Assembly: GCF_904067045.1 (NCBI RefSeq)
Contig: NZ_CAJFDC010000015.1
Coordinates: 62,001-126,000 of the forward strand
From: Pseudomonas sp. FEN
GTDB taxonomy: Bacteria; Pseudomonadota; Gammaproteobacteria; Pseudomonadales; Pseudomonadaceae
Direction of reading: 5' to 3'
Length of the DNA stretch: 64,000 nt
Below are positions 35,101 to 45,262 of this stretch, one piece after another (within the stretch, counting starts at the first letter, position 1; each line of letters starts with the position of its first letter). A program made the translations under genes and the position numbers. The notes beneath the pieces are model-generated. The model was not told the DNA's origin. It saw only the letters and a program-made list of their open reading frames with translations, and ran no database searches.

Positions 35101-37244
35101 AGCAGATGTCCGTCACGTATCTGGCTGTCGCTGACCGACACCACTGGCAGACCGGTTTTATCCGCGGGACCGTACTCTTTCAAAACCCGCCCATCGGCCT
35201 CGAGAAACCGCAGCACCTTCGAAACAGGCCAAAAGCTCTCCAGCAGTTGCTCCTGGATCCCCCAATCAATCACGCCACCGTTGCTTGTACCGGTCTGGAT
35301 AAAGCGCTGGATATCACTATCAAGCCTGAAGCGCGCCACCGTATCGCCGAGCAGTGCCGGCGTCCTTATCTGATCCACATAGACCGGACGCAAGGCATCG
35401 GCCTCGACGCCACTGACCGTCATGATCTGCCTGACCCGTTCCCAACTCACGGACTGGAAATCGACGCCCAGGCGCTCGAACAACAGGTGTTCGTCCCAGC
35501 TCAGCGGGTCCTCCAGCTCGTGTACCCAGGCACCTGAACCGTTATGCCTGAAGAGGGGTTCATAGGTGCTGCGGGTTGGGTGTTCGGCATGGTACTCATG
35601 GGTGAACCGGCCCGGCCTGAGCTTGTAGTAGGCGCCCTCGAACGGCAGATAAGCGCCGGAGTCGTGCAGGTAGAGTCCGGACTCGTCGACCTTGAGTCCT
35701 TCGGGCAACGCCGGGGCATGCCGGTACGGCTTGAGGTCGGCTTTCCACAATCGGACTTCACCGTCGGGCATCTTGACGTGCTTGAGTGTATTGATGAAGG
35801 CAGCCGCTTGATTGTCAGCGGCCACCACCTGCATGAAGGCCCCCAGCTCCAGGGTCAGCACCACGCCGAGAAAGGTCGACACCGCCTGTTTCTTGTCGCC
35901 ATGTTCCCATTCTTCAACCCCCTCGTAGAGCTGAACGAGCAGTTGGGCGCCGGCCACCGCCAACATCGCCTCCCCCAGGCCCGGCACAAAAAACAGTAAG
36001 TTGACCCCCCAATTCAGGAACGCCTGCCAACGCGCTTGGCGCGTCTTCCTGTCTTCGGCATCGGTCGACACCGCCAGCACGTCTGCATCGTCGAGCATCC
36101 TGACCACATGCTGCCCATGGAGCTCGGAGAAAGGATCATCCAGCATGGCCGTGATCTTGAGCCGCAACGGCGCCCGCTCATCAGGCACACGCGGTCCCGT
36201 CCCCGGATGCGGTGGATTGAGCCGCTCCTCAAGGGTGGTGAAAAATATCGGCTGGCTGCGCAAGTGGATATGGCGCCGGAAGCTGCGCCGAAAGTCCGGG
36301 TCCCGCAACCTGCGTCGCAAGTCATCTTCGAAAGCTGCCAGGTTCGGGTATTGCTTGAGCGCCTGCTCCGGGTCACCGGACAAATACACCACACAGGGTC
36401 GCTCGTCGGTCGTTTGCCAGGTCTCGGAGCGGATCAGTAACACGCCTTTGAGCAACGCACCTCGATAGCCACTGCCCGGAATACTGGCATCGAGCATCGT
36501 CACGTCGAAACACTGCACACTCCCCGAGCCCCAGGCGGGAGGCGCGTCTCCGCTGACCAGCCCCTCGAGCATGCGGTAGGCCGCCTCGTCTATATGCCCT
36601 TTCATCAGGGCGATATCGGCCTGCACCGCCAGCCCGGACCGCTCATTGGCCACGAACAATCGACGAAATTCAGCATCTGGTTTACCCGATGCGTTCTTGC
36701 GTAACAGGAAAGACTCAATATGTTTCTTGTACTGCCCGCCCAGATCCAGACGCCGACATAATCCCGCGAATCCCTGCGGGGTCAGCGGTTTTTTCAGAGC
36801 ATTCCGATTTTTGCGGATAATTTGCGAACCTCGATCAAACCCGAAATGAGTCGTCTCATGTTTCTCGAAATTCTGCAGGGCCGCCTGCAATAACGTCAGT
36901 TCTGTCTCCGTTTGCTCGCGGGGCGTGAGTATCGTTGCCGCCGCCGTTATATGAACGTGCCTGAGTCTGTCCCGCTGGACATCCAGACCCGCTCCGAACT
37001 CTCGGTCCAGAGCCTCTTGCAAGCGCGGCGCGGAGAAGGCTTCCGGAGTCTGCAACCCCCGCAGATACGCCGCCAGGTCAGCTTTATCGGCCTGCCGCCG
37101 GCGCATGTTATCGACGTAAGAACGGCGCTTGTCGACAGTCGCACTCTTCAACCAGTCCGGCAGCCAGTTTTCCACCGCCGCATAATAATCCGCGACACCA
37201 AGAGGCACGCTAACATCCGCCTCATCCAGCATAGAAACAGCCAT
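32184..37244 (-). CDS. Giant toxin-like protein: DUF6543 region, LRRs and NEL-type E3 ubiquitin ligase
   Basis: 1686 residues from ATG 37242-37244 (AAGG about nine bases upstream; GTG 37250 is an alternative). The N-terminal about 1000 residues resemble the dermonecrotic-toxin-like DUF6543 region, with a hydrophobic helix pair near 430-480. Residues about 1120-1285 hold leucine-rich repeats (LRRLQITGGRLTQLP, LSNLQLNGNRIAW, LRRLNLNSNPLGI). The C-terminus is a NEL domain with the catalytic Cys1408 in TDLETCADGF (C-x-D motif), as in IpaH/SspH effectors. Such enzymes ubiquitinate host proteins after delivery. No signal peptide and no secretion genes are nearby, so delivery is unknown. Confidence 0.85.
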   Translation of the reverse strand: MAVSMLDEADVSVPLGVADYYAAVENWLPDWLKSATVDKRRSYVDNMRRRQADKADLAAYLRGLQTPEAFSAPRLQEALDREFGAGLDVQRDRLRHVHITAAATILTPREQTETELTLLQAALQNFEKHETTHFGFDRGSQIIRKNRNALKKPLTPQGFAGLCRRLDLGGQYKKHIESFLLRKNASGKPDAEFRRLFVANERSGLAVQADIALMKGHIDEAAYRMLEGLVSGDAPPAWGSGSVQCFDVTMLDASIPGSGYRGALLKGVLLIRSETWQTTDERPCVVYLSGDPEQALKQYPNLAAFEDDLRRRLRDPDFRRSFRRHIHLRSQPIFFTTLEERLNPPHPGTGPRVPDERAPLRLKITAMLDDPFSELHGQHVVRMLDDADVLAVSTDAEDRKTRQARWQAFLNWGVNLLFFVPGLGEAMLAVAGAQLLVQLYEGVEEWEHGDKKQAVSTFLGVVLTLELGAFMQVVAADNQAAAFINTLKHVKMPDGEVRLWKADLKPYRHAPALPEGLKVDESGLYLHDSGAYLPFEGAYYKLRPGRFTHEYHAEHPTRSTYEPLFRHNGSGAWVHELEDPLSWDEHLLFERLGVDFQSVSWERVRQIMTVSGVEADALRPVYVDQIRTPALLGDTVARFRLDSDIQRFIQTGTSNGGVIDWGIQEQLLESFWPVSKVLRFLEADGRVLKEYGPADKTGLPVVSVSDSQIRDGHLLDVVLRGLDSQEVDTLLGRPPGEPRLTEAQQRSALHKRLVAEAQNQRGALLENYYEFRTRSTNPVVALLRRPFPGLPTMVADEVVSAAEGYELDLLVAGKVPLRLAEECHWYVQQVRIARAYEGMFLESSVGLDADRLFLHSLETLPGWSKGLRVELYEPSKLAPGGFRLIDSLGPPASTENRLALIRQSTGYLIEGEVGLAAPPPGNLQATLLRALPDNVLKSLGFSRATPPPQLKRAVVQRLALSRERIRTLLKMPPIRPGFRSPMRLSDGRIGYPLGGQRQSTLAGVPRHIRRLVDKLYPGRDLEEVRRLLTLEGRDDGVFLEVLERRQTDYRTLKLALQYWRLNPEYESAHGGVAGWHVNTVSKRAVVERIKQCWRRESPPVLDSAGQVLGYELDLCGTSLLKLPGLEEDFAHVVSLKLDLVGLRERNDLNEFLTRFPKLRRLQITGGRLTQLPSSLGRMSELSNLQLNGNRIAWTPALGGQLRSLSRLRRLNLNSNPLGIFDARGMPGLRALQLQRSQLSAWPPGTLELLDLVLLDVEGNRLTSLPGDFYALSSQRMRTILLYGNPLDEVTRQNISMFRDRPSIRFTLPGDVGLVEGVPNLLPVVESWLDSSFSVEEQERRRLLWELIAHEPGHETFLAAIAALRQSADYRLEFRAQLTRRVWRMIEAAARDSTLRRALFDWTTDLETCADGFTEVFSRLGAEVLLYEARGLTGQARETAYLELAEGRARLGRLNDIAKVETANQQIARAGRIEAARSDAISQARARQASEADIEDAGSLAARLADERWPGVDEVEIFLAYRVDLADRLALPWQPMSMLYRGTSNVTTDMTREAGNRILAAEDTLDQRVALLLEQPLWMDYLEALPEVKRYARVAQERLQELEDLRAALEDLARHPQASERAEWTRTVQRTAATLGIARADLPVGQEMSEALYARALETIGQERKNGLEQLSREALARVRTVESSDL

Positions 37245-37432
37245 ATTCACAAACCTTGGATAACTTCGACGTTTGACCTTACCTCCAGGCCTTCAGGAAA
37301 AAGTTTAAATAATTAAATGCCCCACTAAATATCCCATCAGAACTATTCACTTATAAAACAGATAATCACCGCCTTTTTTTCCCGAGCTATTACGTTCAAA
37401 CACCCTTGACCTTGCCGGGGTATTTTCCAGGC

Positions 37433-37465
37433 AAAAAAAAGACCCTGTCTCGCGAGAGGCAGGGC
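37433..37465 (-). terminator. Rho-independent terminator of gdhB
   Basis: On the minus strand CCCTGCCTC pairs with GAGACAGGG (one G-T) and is followed by a run of eight T. It lies 30 bp after the gdhB stop. Confidence 0.88.
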
Positions 37466-37493
37466 CTTCTTTCAAAGCAACGACGTCAGTCCA

Positions 37494-40400
37494 TTACAAC
37501 CCTGACTGACCGCTCAACGCCAAGTCCATCAGTTCACGGTTGGCTACCGCGTACATGGCGTAGTCAGTGCCGACGGCGGCACGGATTTCCACCAGCATCG
37601 AACGCCAGCGCTCGGCCATGCTCGCGTTGCGCTCCAGCCACAGGGCCACGCGGGCCTCCATGTCTTGCGGCGCATCGGCCAGCTTCAGCACCGAGATGGT
37701 GATCGCTCGCTGCTGCCAGTCCACATCGTCGCGGAAGGTTTCACGGGCCTGGGCCTGCCAGTTGTTGGTCACGCGCAGGTCGCTGATCTGCTGGGAGTAC
37801 CAGGTCAGGTCCAGGGCACTGCCCACCGCGAAGTAGGCCTTGGCCACTTCGGCGGCGTCGTGACCGGTGACATCGGCCGCTTCGATGATCGGCAACAGGG
37901 TGTACAGGTGCGTGGTACCGGCGACCATGCGGGCCAGCAACTCCGGTACACCGGCCTGGACATAGGCCTGGTAACGAGCCTGCCAGACGTCCCGGGTCGG
38001 GCCTTCCAGCAGTTCGTCGAGCTTGAGGCCCAACGCCGCCAGGTGCGGACCGAAGTGCGCCACGTCACGGGCGGCATCCTGCTCGTTGCGACGGCTGCGC
38101 AGGAACCAGCGCGTGGCGCGACGGCCCAGGCGCATCAGCTCATCCATCAGCTCCAGCTGGGTCTCGGCCGAGACCTTGTAGTCCAGGGCTTCGATCTGGC
38201 GGAACCAATGCGGGAGGTGGAAGATGTCACGCACGATCACATAGGCGCCGGCCACGTTCGCCGGGCTCATGCCGGTGGACTCCTTCAGGCGCTGCACGAA
38301 GGTGATGCCCATGTGGTTGACCAGGTCGTTGGCGATCTGGGTGCTGACGATCTCGCGCTTGAGGCGGTGACGGCGCATGGCCTCGGCGAACTTGCTCACC
38401 AGCATCGGTGGGAACGCGGTTTCCATGTCGCGGGTCAGGTACTCGTCATCCGGCACCTTGGATTCGAGCAACGCCGCCTTGAGGTCGATCTTGCTGTAGG
38501 AGATCAGCACCGACAGCTCGGCGCGGGTCAGGCCATGGCCTGCCGCAACGCGTTCGGCCAGTTGCTCTTCCGACGGCAGGAACTCGATGGCCCGGTCCAG
38601 CTTGCCACGGGCTTCCAGGTCGCCCATCAGGCGCTTGTACTCGGCAATCCGATCGACCGCGCGACGGGCCGCCAGGGACAGTGCCTGGGTCTGCTTGTAG
38701 TTGTTGCCCAAGACCAGGCCGCCGACTTCATCGGTCATGCTGCCGAGCAGCTGGTTGCGCTGCTTCTCGGTCATATCGCCGGCCTGCACCACTTCGTTGA
38801 GCAGGATCTTGATGTTCACTTCGTGGTCGGAGCAGTCCACGCCACCGGCGTTGTCGATGAAGTCGGTGTTGGAACCGCCGCCATTGAGACCGAACTCGAC
38901 ACGGCCGAGCTGGGTCATGCCCAGGTTACCGCCCTCGCCCACCACCTTGCAGCGCAGTTCGTTGCCGTTCACCCGCAGTGCATCGTTGGCCTTGTCGCCG
39001 ACATCGGCGTGGCTCTCGCTGCTGGCCTTGACGTAGGTACCGATACCGCCGTTCCACAACAGATCCACCGGAGCCTTGAGCAAGGCATTGAGCAGTTCGG
39101 TCGGAGTCAGCTTGTCGGCCTGGATGTCGAAGCGTTCTTTCATCTGCGGGGAAATCGCGATGCTCTTCGCGCTGCGCGAGAAGATGCCGCCGCCTTCGGA
39201 CATGAGGCTGGCGTCGTAGTCCGACCAGGCCGAACGCGGCAGATCGAACAAGCGCTGGCGCTCGGCGAAGCTGCTGGCGGGTTCCGGGTTCGGATCGATG
39301 AAGATGTGCAGGTGGTTGAAGGCCGCGACCAGCTTGAGCTTGTCGGACATCAACAGGCCGTTGCCGAACACGTCGCCAGCCATGTCGCCGATGCCGACCA
39401 CGGTGATGCTGTCTTCCTGGACGTTGATGCCCCGCTCACGGAAGTGGCGCTGTACACCCACCCACGCGCCCTTGGCGGTGATGCCCATTTTCTTGTGGTC
39501 GTAGCCGGCCGAGCCGCCGGAAGCGAAGGCGTCGCCGAGCCAGAAGCCATAGTCGATGGCAATGCCATTGGCGATGTCGGAGAAGGTCGCGGTGCCCTTG
39601 TCCGCCGCCACCACCAGGTAGGGGTCATCGTTGTCATGGCGCACGACATTGACCGGCGGCACCAGGGCGCCGTCTTTCAGGTTGTCGGTAATGTCCAACA
39701 GGCCCGAGATGAAGATGCGGTAGCAGGCGATGCCTTCGGCCGCGATCTCGTCACGACCGCCACCCAGTGGCAGGCGACGCGGCAGGAAGCCGCCCTTCGC
39801 ACCCACCGGCACGATCACCGAGTTTTTCACTTGCTGGGCCTTGACCAGGCCCAGGACTTCGGTGCGGTAGTCTTCTTCACGGTCCGACCAGCGCAGGCCG
39901 CCGCGGGCAACGTTGCCGAAACGCAGGTGCACGCCCTCGACCCGTGGCGAGTAGACGAAGATCTCGAACTTCGGTACCGGCTTGGGCAACTCGGGAATCG
40001 CGTGCGGGTTGAACTTGAAGCTGAAGTACGACTTGTTCTGGCCGTTGGCGTCGGTCTGGTAGAAGTTGGTCCGCAGGGTCGCCTTGATCAGGTCGAGGTA
40101 GCGACGCAGGATGCGGTCTTCGTTCAGGACCTGGACGTCGTCCAGGGCGCTGAGGATCGCTTGCTCCAGGCGCTGCTGCTTGTCGTCGAGGTCTTCGACG
40201 CTGAGCTTGCGGGCCAGGTAGAAACGGGTCTTGAACAACCGGGTCAACTCGCGGGCGATGTCGGTGTGGTTGTTCAGGGTACTGGCGATGTAACCCAGGT
40301 CGAAGCCCAGGCGGATCTGCTTCAGATACCGGGCGTAGGCACGCAGCAGTGCCACGTCGCGCCATGGCAGGCCGGCGGTCAGCACCAGGCGGTTGAACGC

Positions 40401-42353
40401 GTCGTTCTCGGCATCGCCACGCACGATGTGGACAAAGGCATCCTGCAGGGTGTCGTTGAGCTGCTGGATATCCAGGTCCAGGCCTTCGGCGGCGGTGAAG
40501 GCGAAGTCATGGATCCAGAACTCGCGGCCATTGTGGTGCCGCAGGCGATACGGGAACTCACCGAGCACGCGCAGGCCGAGGTTTTCCAGGATCGGCAGGA
40601 CGTCGGACAGGGCCAGCGGCGTGTCGGCGTGATACAGCTTGCAGTGCAGCTCGCGCTGGCCGGAAACCTGGCCCAGTGGCTGGTAGAAGCTCATCACCAA
40701 CGGATTGCTGTCGTTCAGGCTGAGCAGGTGCTGCATGTCGACCACGGCCGAGTGCGCGGCGAAGCGCTCGCGGTAGCCGGCCGGGAAGCCTTTCGGGAAG
40801 TCCGCCAGCACGTTGGTGCCCTGGGCCTCGCCGAAGCCTTCGACCACCAGGCTCTTGTAGTCGTCCTGCCAACTGCGGCAAGCCTGGATCACTTCGTTTT
40901 CCAGTTGCAGCGGGTCGATATCGAGGCGGTTCTTCGGGTCGACCCGCAGGATCAGTTGCACACGGGCCAGTACGGATTCGGAGAAGAAGGTCCAGAACTC
41001 GCAGTCGGTGGCCTTCAGGCGATCCATCAGCACCTGCTGGATCTTCTGCCGCACTTCGGTGGAGTAGACGTCACGCGGCACATAGGCCAGGCAGTAGCAG
41101 AAGCGACCATACGGGTCCTTGCGCAGGAACACGCGGATCTTGTTGCGTTCCTGGATCTGCACGATCGACATCACGGTGTTGAACAGCTCGTCCACCGGAG
41201 TCTGGAACAGGTCGTCGCGGGGCAGCACTTCAAGAACCTGGGCCAGCTCCTTGCCCAGGTGGGCCTTGGCCTGGAAGCCCGAGCGACGCTCGACTTCGGC
41301 GACCTTGCGGCGGATATAAGGGATCACTCGCACGCTTTCGCCGTACACCGTGGAGGTGTAGAGACCCATGAAGCGGCATTCCTTGATGACCTTGCCGGCG
41401 GCGTCGATCTCACGGATCGAGACATAGTCCGGGTAGGCATTGCGGTGCACACGGCTCGGGTGTGCGGCCTTGGCGAACGACAGCGGCGTCGGTTCGCGCA
41501 GGTAGTTGACGGCGTAGTCTTCGATGCGGGTGTCATCGGGGGTCAGGCCGGCGCGCAGCAACTTGGTCAGGCCGAGGAAGGAATTGGCGTCGTATTCGAT
41601 ATGACCGCCGTCCTGCTCGTCACGGACCACGAACTCTTCGTAGCCGAGGAAGGTGAAATGGTTGTCCACCAGCCACTGCAGGAAGGTCTTGATCTCGGCC
41701 TTTTCTTCCGGGTCGATGGCAAACTGGCTGGCGTCGATGCTGACCAGCAGCTCCTGGACCTTGGTCTTCATCGGTTCGAAGTCGGCGACGGCGACACGCA
41801 CTTCGGTGAGGACCTGTTCCAGCTCCTTGGACAGCACGCTCAGTTCGGCGGCGTTGGCGCTGCGATCGATTTCCAGGTACATCAGGGATTCTTTGTCGAT
41901 CCCCTCGCCCTGGGTGCCCTTGGGCAGGATTTCGAGCAATTCGCCCTTGCTGCCGCGACGCACGCTCAGCACGGTGGTTTGCAGGGTGTGGATGCTGTAG
42001 CCGCGGCGGTTCAGTTCGGTGCGGACCGAGTCGACCAGGAACGGCAGGTCGGGGTGCAGGACCTCGACGGCGGTGTGAGTCGACTGCCAGCCATGGCGCT
42101 CGTAATCCGGGTTGTAGGCGCGAACCTGCGGCTGGGTGTGGTCGAAACGCTCCAGCAGACGCCAGGCCGAGAGGGTGCAGCCGGCGAGATCGGAGAGCCG
42201 GCGCTGGGTCAGCTCGTCCAGGGAAATGATGCCAAAGAACTGCTCAGCGAACAGCGCCACTTGTGGCAGTGCCTGTTCGTTGATGTGCTGCGCCAGTGCC
42301 GCCTGCAGTTGGTGCTGGAAGTCGGCTTTGCTGGCTGCGGTGAAGAACGCCAT
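37494..42353 (-). CDS. gdhB: NAD-specific glutamate dehydrogenase, large (180-kDa) type
   Basis: 1619 residues, the size of the Pseudomonas/Streptomyces L_180 GDH class. It oxidises glutamate to 2-oxoglutarate and ammonium, mainly in amino-acid catabolism. ATG 42351-42353 has GGAG eight bases upstream; longer frames into the GC-rich leader are unsupported. Visible are the N-terminal regulatory ACT-like segments, the catalytic core (VPVGAKGGF with the active-site lysine, RGGLRWSDR, VGIGDMAGDVFGNGLL, VGEGGNLG and the nucleotide-binding NNAGG-like NAGGVDCSDHEVN) and a long helical C-terminus. Activity in relatives is allosterically controlled by arginine. Confidence 0.95.
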   Translation of the reverse strand: MAFFTAASKADFQHQLQAALAQHINEQALPQVALFAEQFFGIISLDELTQRRLSDLAGCTLSAWRLLERFDHTQPQVRAYNPDYERHGWQSTHTAVEVLHPDLPFLVDSVRTELNRRGYSIHTLQTTVLSVRRGSKGELLEILPKGTQGEGIDKESLMYLEIDRSANAAELSVLSKELEQVLTEVRVAVADFEPMKTKVQELLVSIDASQFAIDPEEKAEIKTFLQWLVDNHFTFLGYEEFVVRDEQDGGHIEYDANSFLGLTKLLRAGLTPDDTRIEDYAVNYLREPTPLSFAKAAHPSRVHRNAYPDYVSIREIDAAGKVIKECRFMGLYTSTVYGESVRVIPYIRRKVAEVERRSGFQAKAHLGKELAQVLEVLPRDDLFQTPVDELFNTVMSIVQIQERNKIRVFLRKDPYGRFCYCLAYVPRDVYSTEVRQKIQQVLMDRLKATDCEFWTFFSESVLARVQLILRVDPKNRLDIDPLQLENEVIQACRSWQDDYKSLVVEGFGEAQGTNVLADFPKGFPAGYRERFAAHSAVVDMQHLLSLNDSNPLVMSFYQPLGQVSGQRELHCKLYHADTPLALSDVLPILENLGLRVLGEFPYRLRHHNGREFWIHDFAFTAAEGLDLDIQQLNDTLQDAFVHIVRGDAENDAFNRLVLTAGLPWRDVALLRAYARYLKQIRLGFDLGYIASTLNNHTDIARELTRLFKTRFYLARKLSVEDLDDKQQRLEQAILSALDDVQVLNEDRILRRYLDLIKATLRTNFYQTDANGQNKSYFSFKFNPHAIPELPKPVPKFEIFVYSPRVEGVHLRFGNVARGGLRWSDREEDYRTEVLGLVKAQQVKNSVIVPVGAKGGFLPRRLPLGGGRDEIAAEGIACYRIFISGLLDITDNLKDGALVPPVNVVRHDNDDPYLVVAADKGTATFSDIANGIAIDYGFWLGDAFASGGSAGYDHKKMGITAKGAWVGVQRHFRERGINVQEDSITVVGIGDMAGDVFGNGLLMSDKLKLVAAFNHLHIFIDPNPEPASSFAERQRLFDLPRSAWSDYDASLMSEGGGIFSRSAKSIAISPQMKERFDIQADKLTPTELLNALLKAPVDLLWNGGIGTYVKASSESHADVGDKANDALRVNGNELRCKVVGEGGNLGMTQLGRVEFGLNGGGSNTDFIDNAGGVDCSDHEVNIKILLNEVVQAGDMTEKQRNQLLGSMTDEVGGLVLGNNYKQTQALSLAARRAVDRIAEYKRLMGDLEARGKLDRAIEFLPSEEQLAERVAAGHGLTRAELSVLISYSKIDLKAALLESKVPDDEYLTRDMETAFPPMLVSKFAEAMRRHRLKREIVSTQIANDLVNHMGITFVQRLKESTGMSPANVAGAYVIVRDIFHLPHWFRQIEALDYKVSAETQLELMDELMRLGRRATRWFLRSRRNEQDAARDVAHFGPHLAALGLKLDELLEGPTRDVWQARYQAYVQAGVPELLARMVAGTTHLYTLLPIIEAADVTGHDAAEVAKAYFAVGSALDLTWYSQQISDLRVTNNWQAQARETFRDDVDWQQRAITISVLKLADAPQDMEARVALWLERNASMAERWRSMLVEIRAAVGTDYAMYAVANRELMDLALSGQSGL

Positions 42354-42748
42354 CTGTGGTACTCCGCTTGGGCTTGTTATATAGAGAGAAGCGTCGCGTT
42401 TTCTTCCCCGGAAAAGGGGACCTGCATCACTCTGCAGGGTACAGCTGGGCAGTGCAGAGTGACAGGTTGATGAAGCTGGCCGCGACCCAGGGGTCACATT
42501 CACGTTCAAGATAGTCGCACACCACCACCACGGCCGGATGCACAGGCCGTGTTTTCGCGGGTGACACTCCGTTGCGCAGCTTAACGAGTGCGTGAACGCC
42601 GCTGCTTGCAGCGCTGCGACATATTCGGACATAGCTAGGTAGCGCAACAGAAGATCCGGAGGAAAACGTTCGCCCTGAGCGCCCGCGCCTCACCACCCCG
42701 CCCGGCCAAGTACACGACCATCTTCCGTGGGGCGGAGCCAAGCCCTGC
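42354..42748. other. gdhB upstream region with an inverted repeat
   Basis: 395 bp without a gene. It carries a perfect 10-bp inverted repeat (TCACTCTGCA 42427-42436, TGCAGAGTGA 42453-42462) about 75 bp before the gdhB start, which could be a regulator site or a leader hairpin. Nothing else was recognised. Confidence 0.5.
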
Positions 42749-43507
42749 TCAAGGGGTATTCAGCAACGCACAATCATAGTCCTGAATTTCACCGGCCGAG
42801 CCGAAGTTGAAATCGCCGAAGCTCAAGCGATTGGCCAGCAACAGCAGGTCGCCCCCGGGCGCCACCACCAGCGCCAGGCCGTAGTGGGACATGCTGTCGC
42901 CTTGCTGGCGAACATACTGGTTCAACACCTTGAACGGATCTTCCCGCACCAGGTCCTTGCCGCCCAGGCGTTTGGCCAGGTACTCGTGCCCGTTCAATTT
43001 CACGCCCAGTGGCTGCCAGGCCCCGGTGACCTGTGCGGCCTGTTCGACCAGCAATTTGTGGATATCGGGGCGCAGGCAGGCGAGATGGATATGCAATTGC
43101 CCTTGGGAACGGCCATACCGGGAGTTGATGGCCAACGACAGGAATTCGTCGCTGATCGGCTTGCCCGCCTCGGCGGAAAGGCGCCCCCGTTGCTGCCAGG
43201 CATTAGAGAAAAAAGCATAGGAATTGCCTTCAAGCAGCAGTGGACTCTCGACCCCCGTTACCCTGTCCGTCGGGATGGTCAGGTCATGCAGGGGTCCCTG
43301 GCGATCCTTGAGCAGGGCATAATGCTGTTTCAGGTCGACCACCAGGCAAGGCCCCGGATCCTGCTTGTCCTGCTGGGAGGGTACACATTGCTGACTGACG
43401 ATCCGCCAGAGCGCGCTGCCGTTGCCGTGCCCCCAGACCAACCACGACGTCCCCGCCAGCACCGCGACAATCAGTACCAGCGCCAAGACTCTCAACCACT
43501 TAGCCAT
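42749..43507 (-). CDS. cdh: CDP-diacylglycerol pyrophosphatase
   Basis: 252 residues with one N-terminal membrane anchor (residues about 5-27) and a periplasmic HIT-like catalytic domain. The key motif GQLHIHLACL sits near residue 140; upstream is a Cys pair region (QQCVPSQQ...GPCL). The enzyme hydrolyses CDP-diacylglycerol to CMP and phosphatidate. Same strand as gdhB but separated by about 400 bp, so probably its own transcript. Confidence 0.85.
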   Translation of the reverse strand: MAKWLRVLALVLIVAVLAGTSWLVWGHGNGSALWRIVSQQCVPSQQDKQDPGPCLVVDLKQHYALLKDRQGPLHDLTIPTDRVTGVESPLLLEGNSYAFFSNAWQQRGRLSAEAGKPISDEFLSLAINSRYGRSQGQLHIHLACLRPDIHKLLVEQAAQVTGAWQPLGVKLNGHEYLAKRLGGKDLVREDPFKVLNQYVRQQGDSMSHYGLALVVAPGGDLLLLANRLSFGDFNFGSAGEIQDYDCALLNTP

Positions 43508-43723
43508 TCAAGTTTCCCGTCGGAAGAAATAAAAACTGTCACAACATAAACCAACACCTCCGCTATTTTTATGTCCGATTGGCGCAGAATGTGTTTCAAC
43601 GTAACTCAGCGCAGCCCTCGGCGAGGGGCTACCCCGACTCAAGCCACCGCGCGAGCATGCACAATAGCCGCCAGGCTGGCAGAATCGCGCCTGGCCAGCC
43701 TTATTCCAACAGGACCTCACGTT

Positions 43724-44080
43724 ATGCAACTGATCACCGCCCACCTCATCGCCAACCCCTGCGACGACGAAGAAGACGACATGGCCATGCTCTGCTGCCA
43801 TAGCGACAAGGGCGAGATGTTCCTGATGACTCGCTACCCCGACGAGGACGAGCTGGAAATCACCCTCGACGGCGAACCGTCCACCCTGGATGGGGTAAAA
43901 GTCACCCTGGGCGCCACCCGCCTGCTGATCGAAATCGCCGCCAGCGACACCGATGCGCTCAATGGCAGCGATCACCTGGAGATCCTGCACGGCACTGCCG
44001 CCGGCGATCTGGCGGAAGTCGAGCAAACCCTGCGGAACATCCTCAAGGGCACCGGCACCTATATCAGCGAAATCAACTGA
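43724..44080 (+). CDS. Conserved hypothetical acidic protein
   Basis: 118 residues from ATG 43724, with AGGA nine bases upstream. It is strongly acidic (CDDEEDD near residue 12, PDEDE near 38), has no signal peptide or membrane segment, and shows a plain alpha/beta pattern. I do not recognise a family. It stands alone between cdh and moxR. Confidence 0.7.
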   Translation: MQLITAHLIANPCDDEEDDMAMLCCHSDKGEMFLMTRYPDEDELEITLDGEPSTLDGVKVTLGATRLLIEIAASDTDALNGSDHLEILHGTAAGDLAEVEQTLRNILKGTGTYISEIN

Positions 44081-44302
44081 CAGCGCCAGCCAGAGACCGC
44101 GCTCGGCCGACGGCCCACCCCGGGCCCACGGCCAAACAACTTTTCTCGCAGGTTCTTATTTACAACAACGTGGGATTTTTCCCGAAAAATCACAAAAACC
44201 CCCAACCCCGTTAGTCGCTGCCCCCCTCGATGCATTAAAGTATCGCCCCCGGCCACGGCATTCTCCGATTGCCGTCGGCCCCCCTCTCAGGAACCGTCAT
44301 CG

Positions 44303-45242
<940 letters not shown>

Positions 45243-45262
<20 letters not shown>

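Noticed and set aside
37665..42470. A 1601-codon open frame on the plus strand opposite gdhB
   Set aside because: It is the GC-bias shadow of the real gene: His/Gly/Gln-rich low-complexity translation, no family motifs, and gdhB on the other strand is unmistakable.
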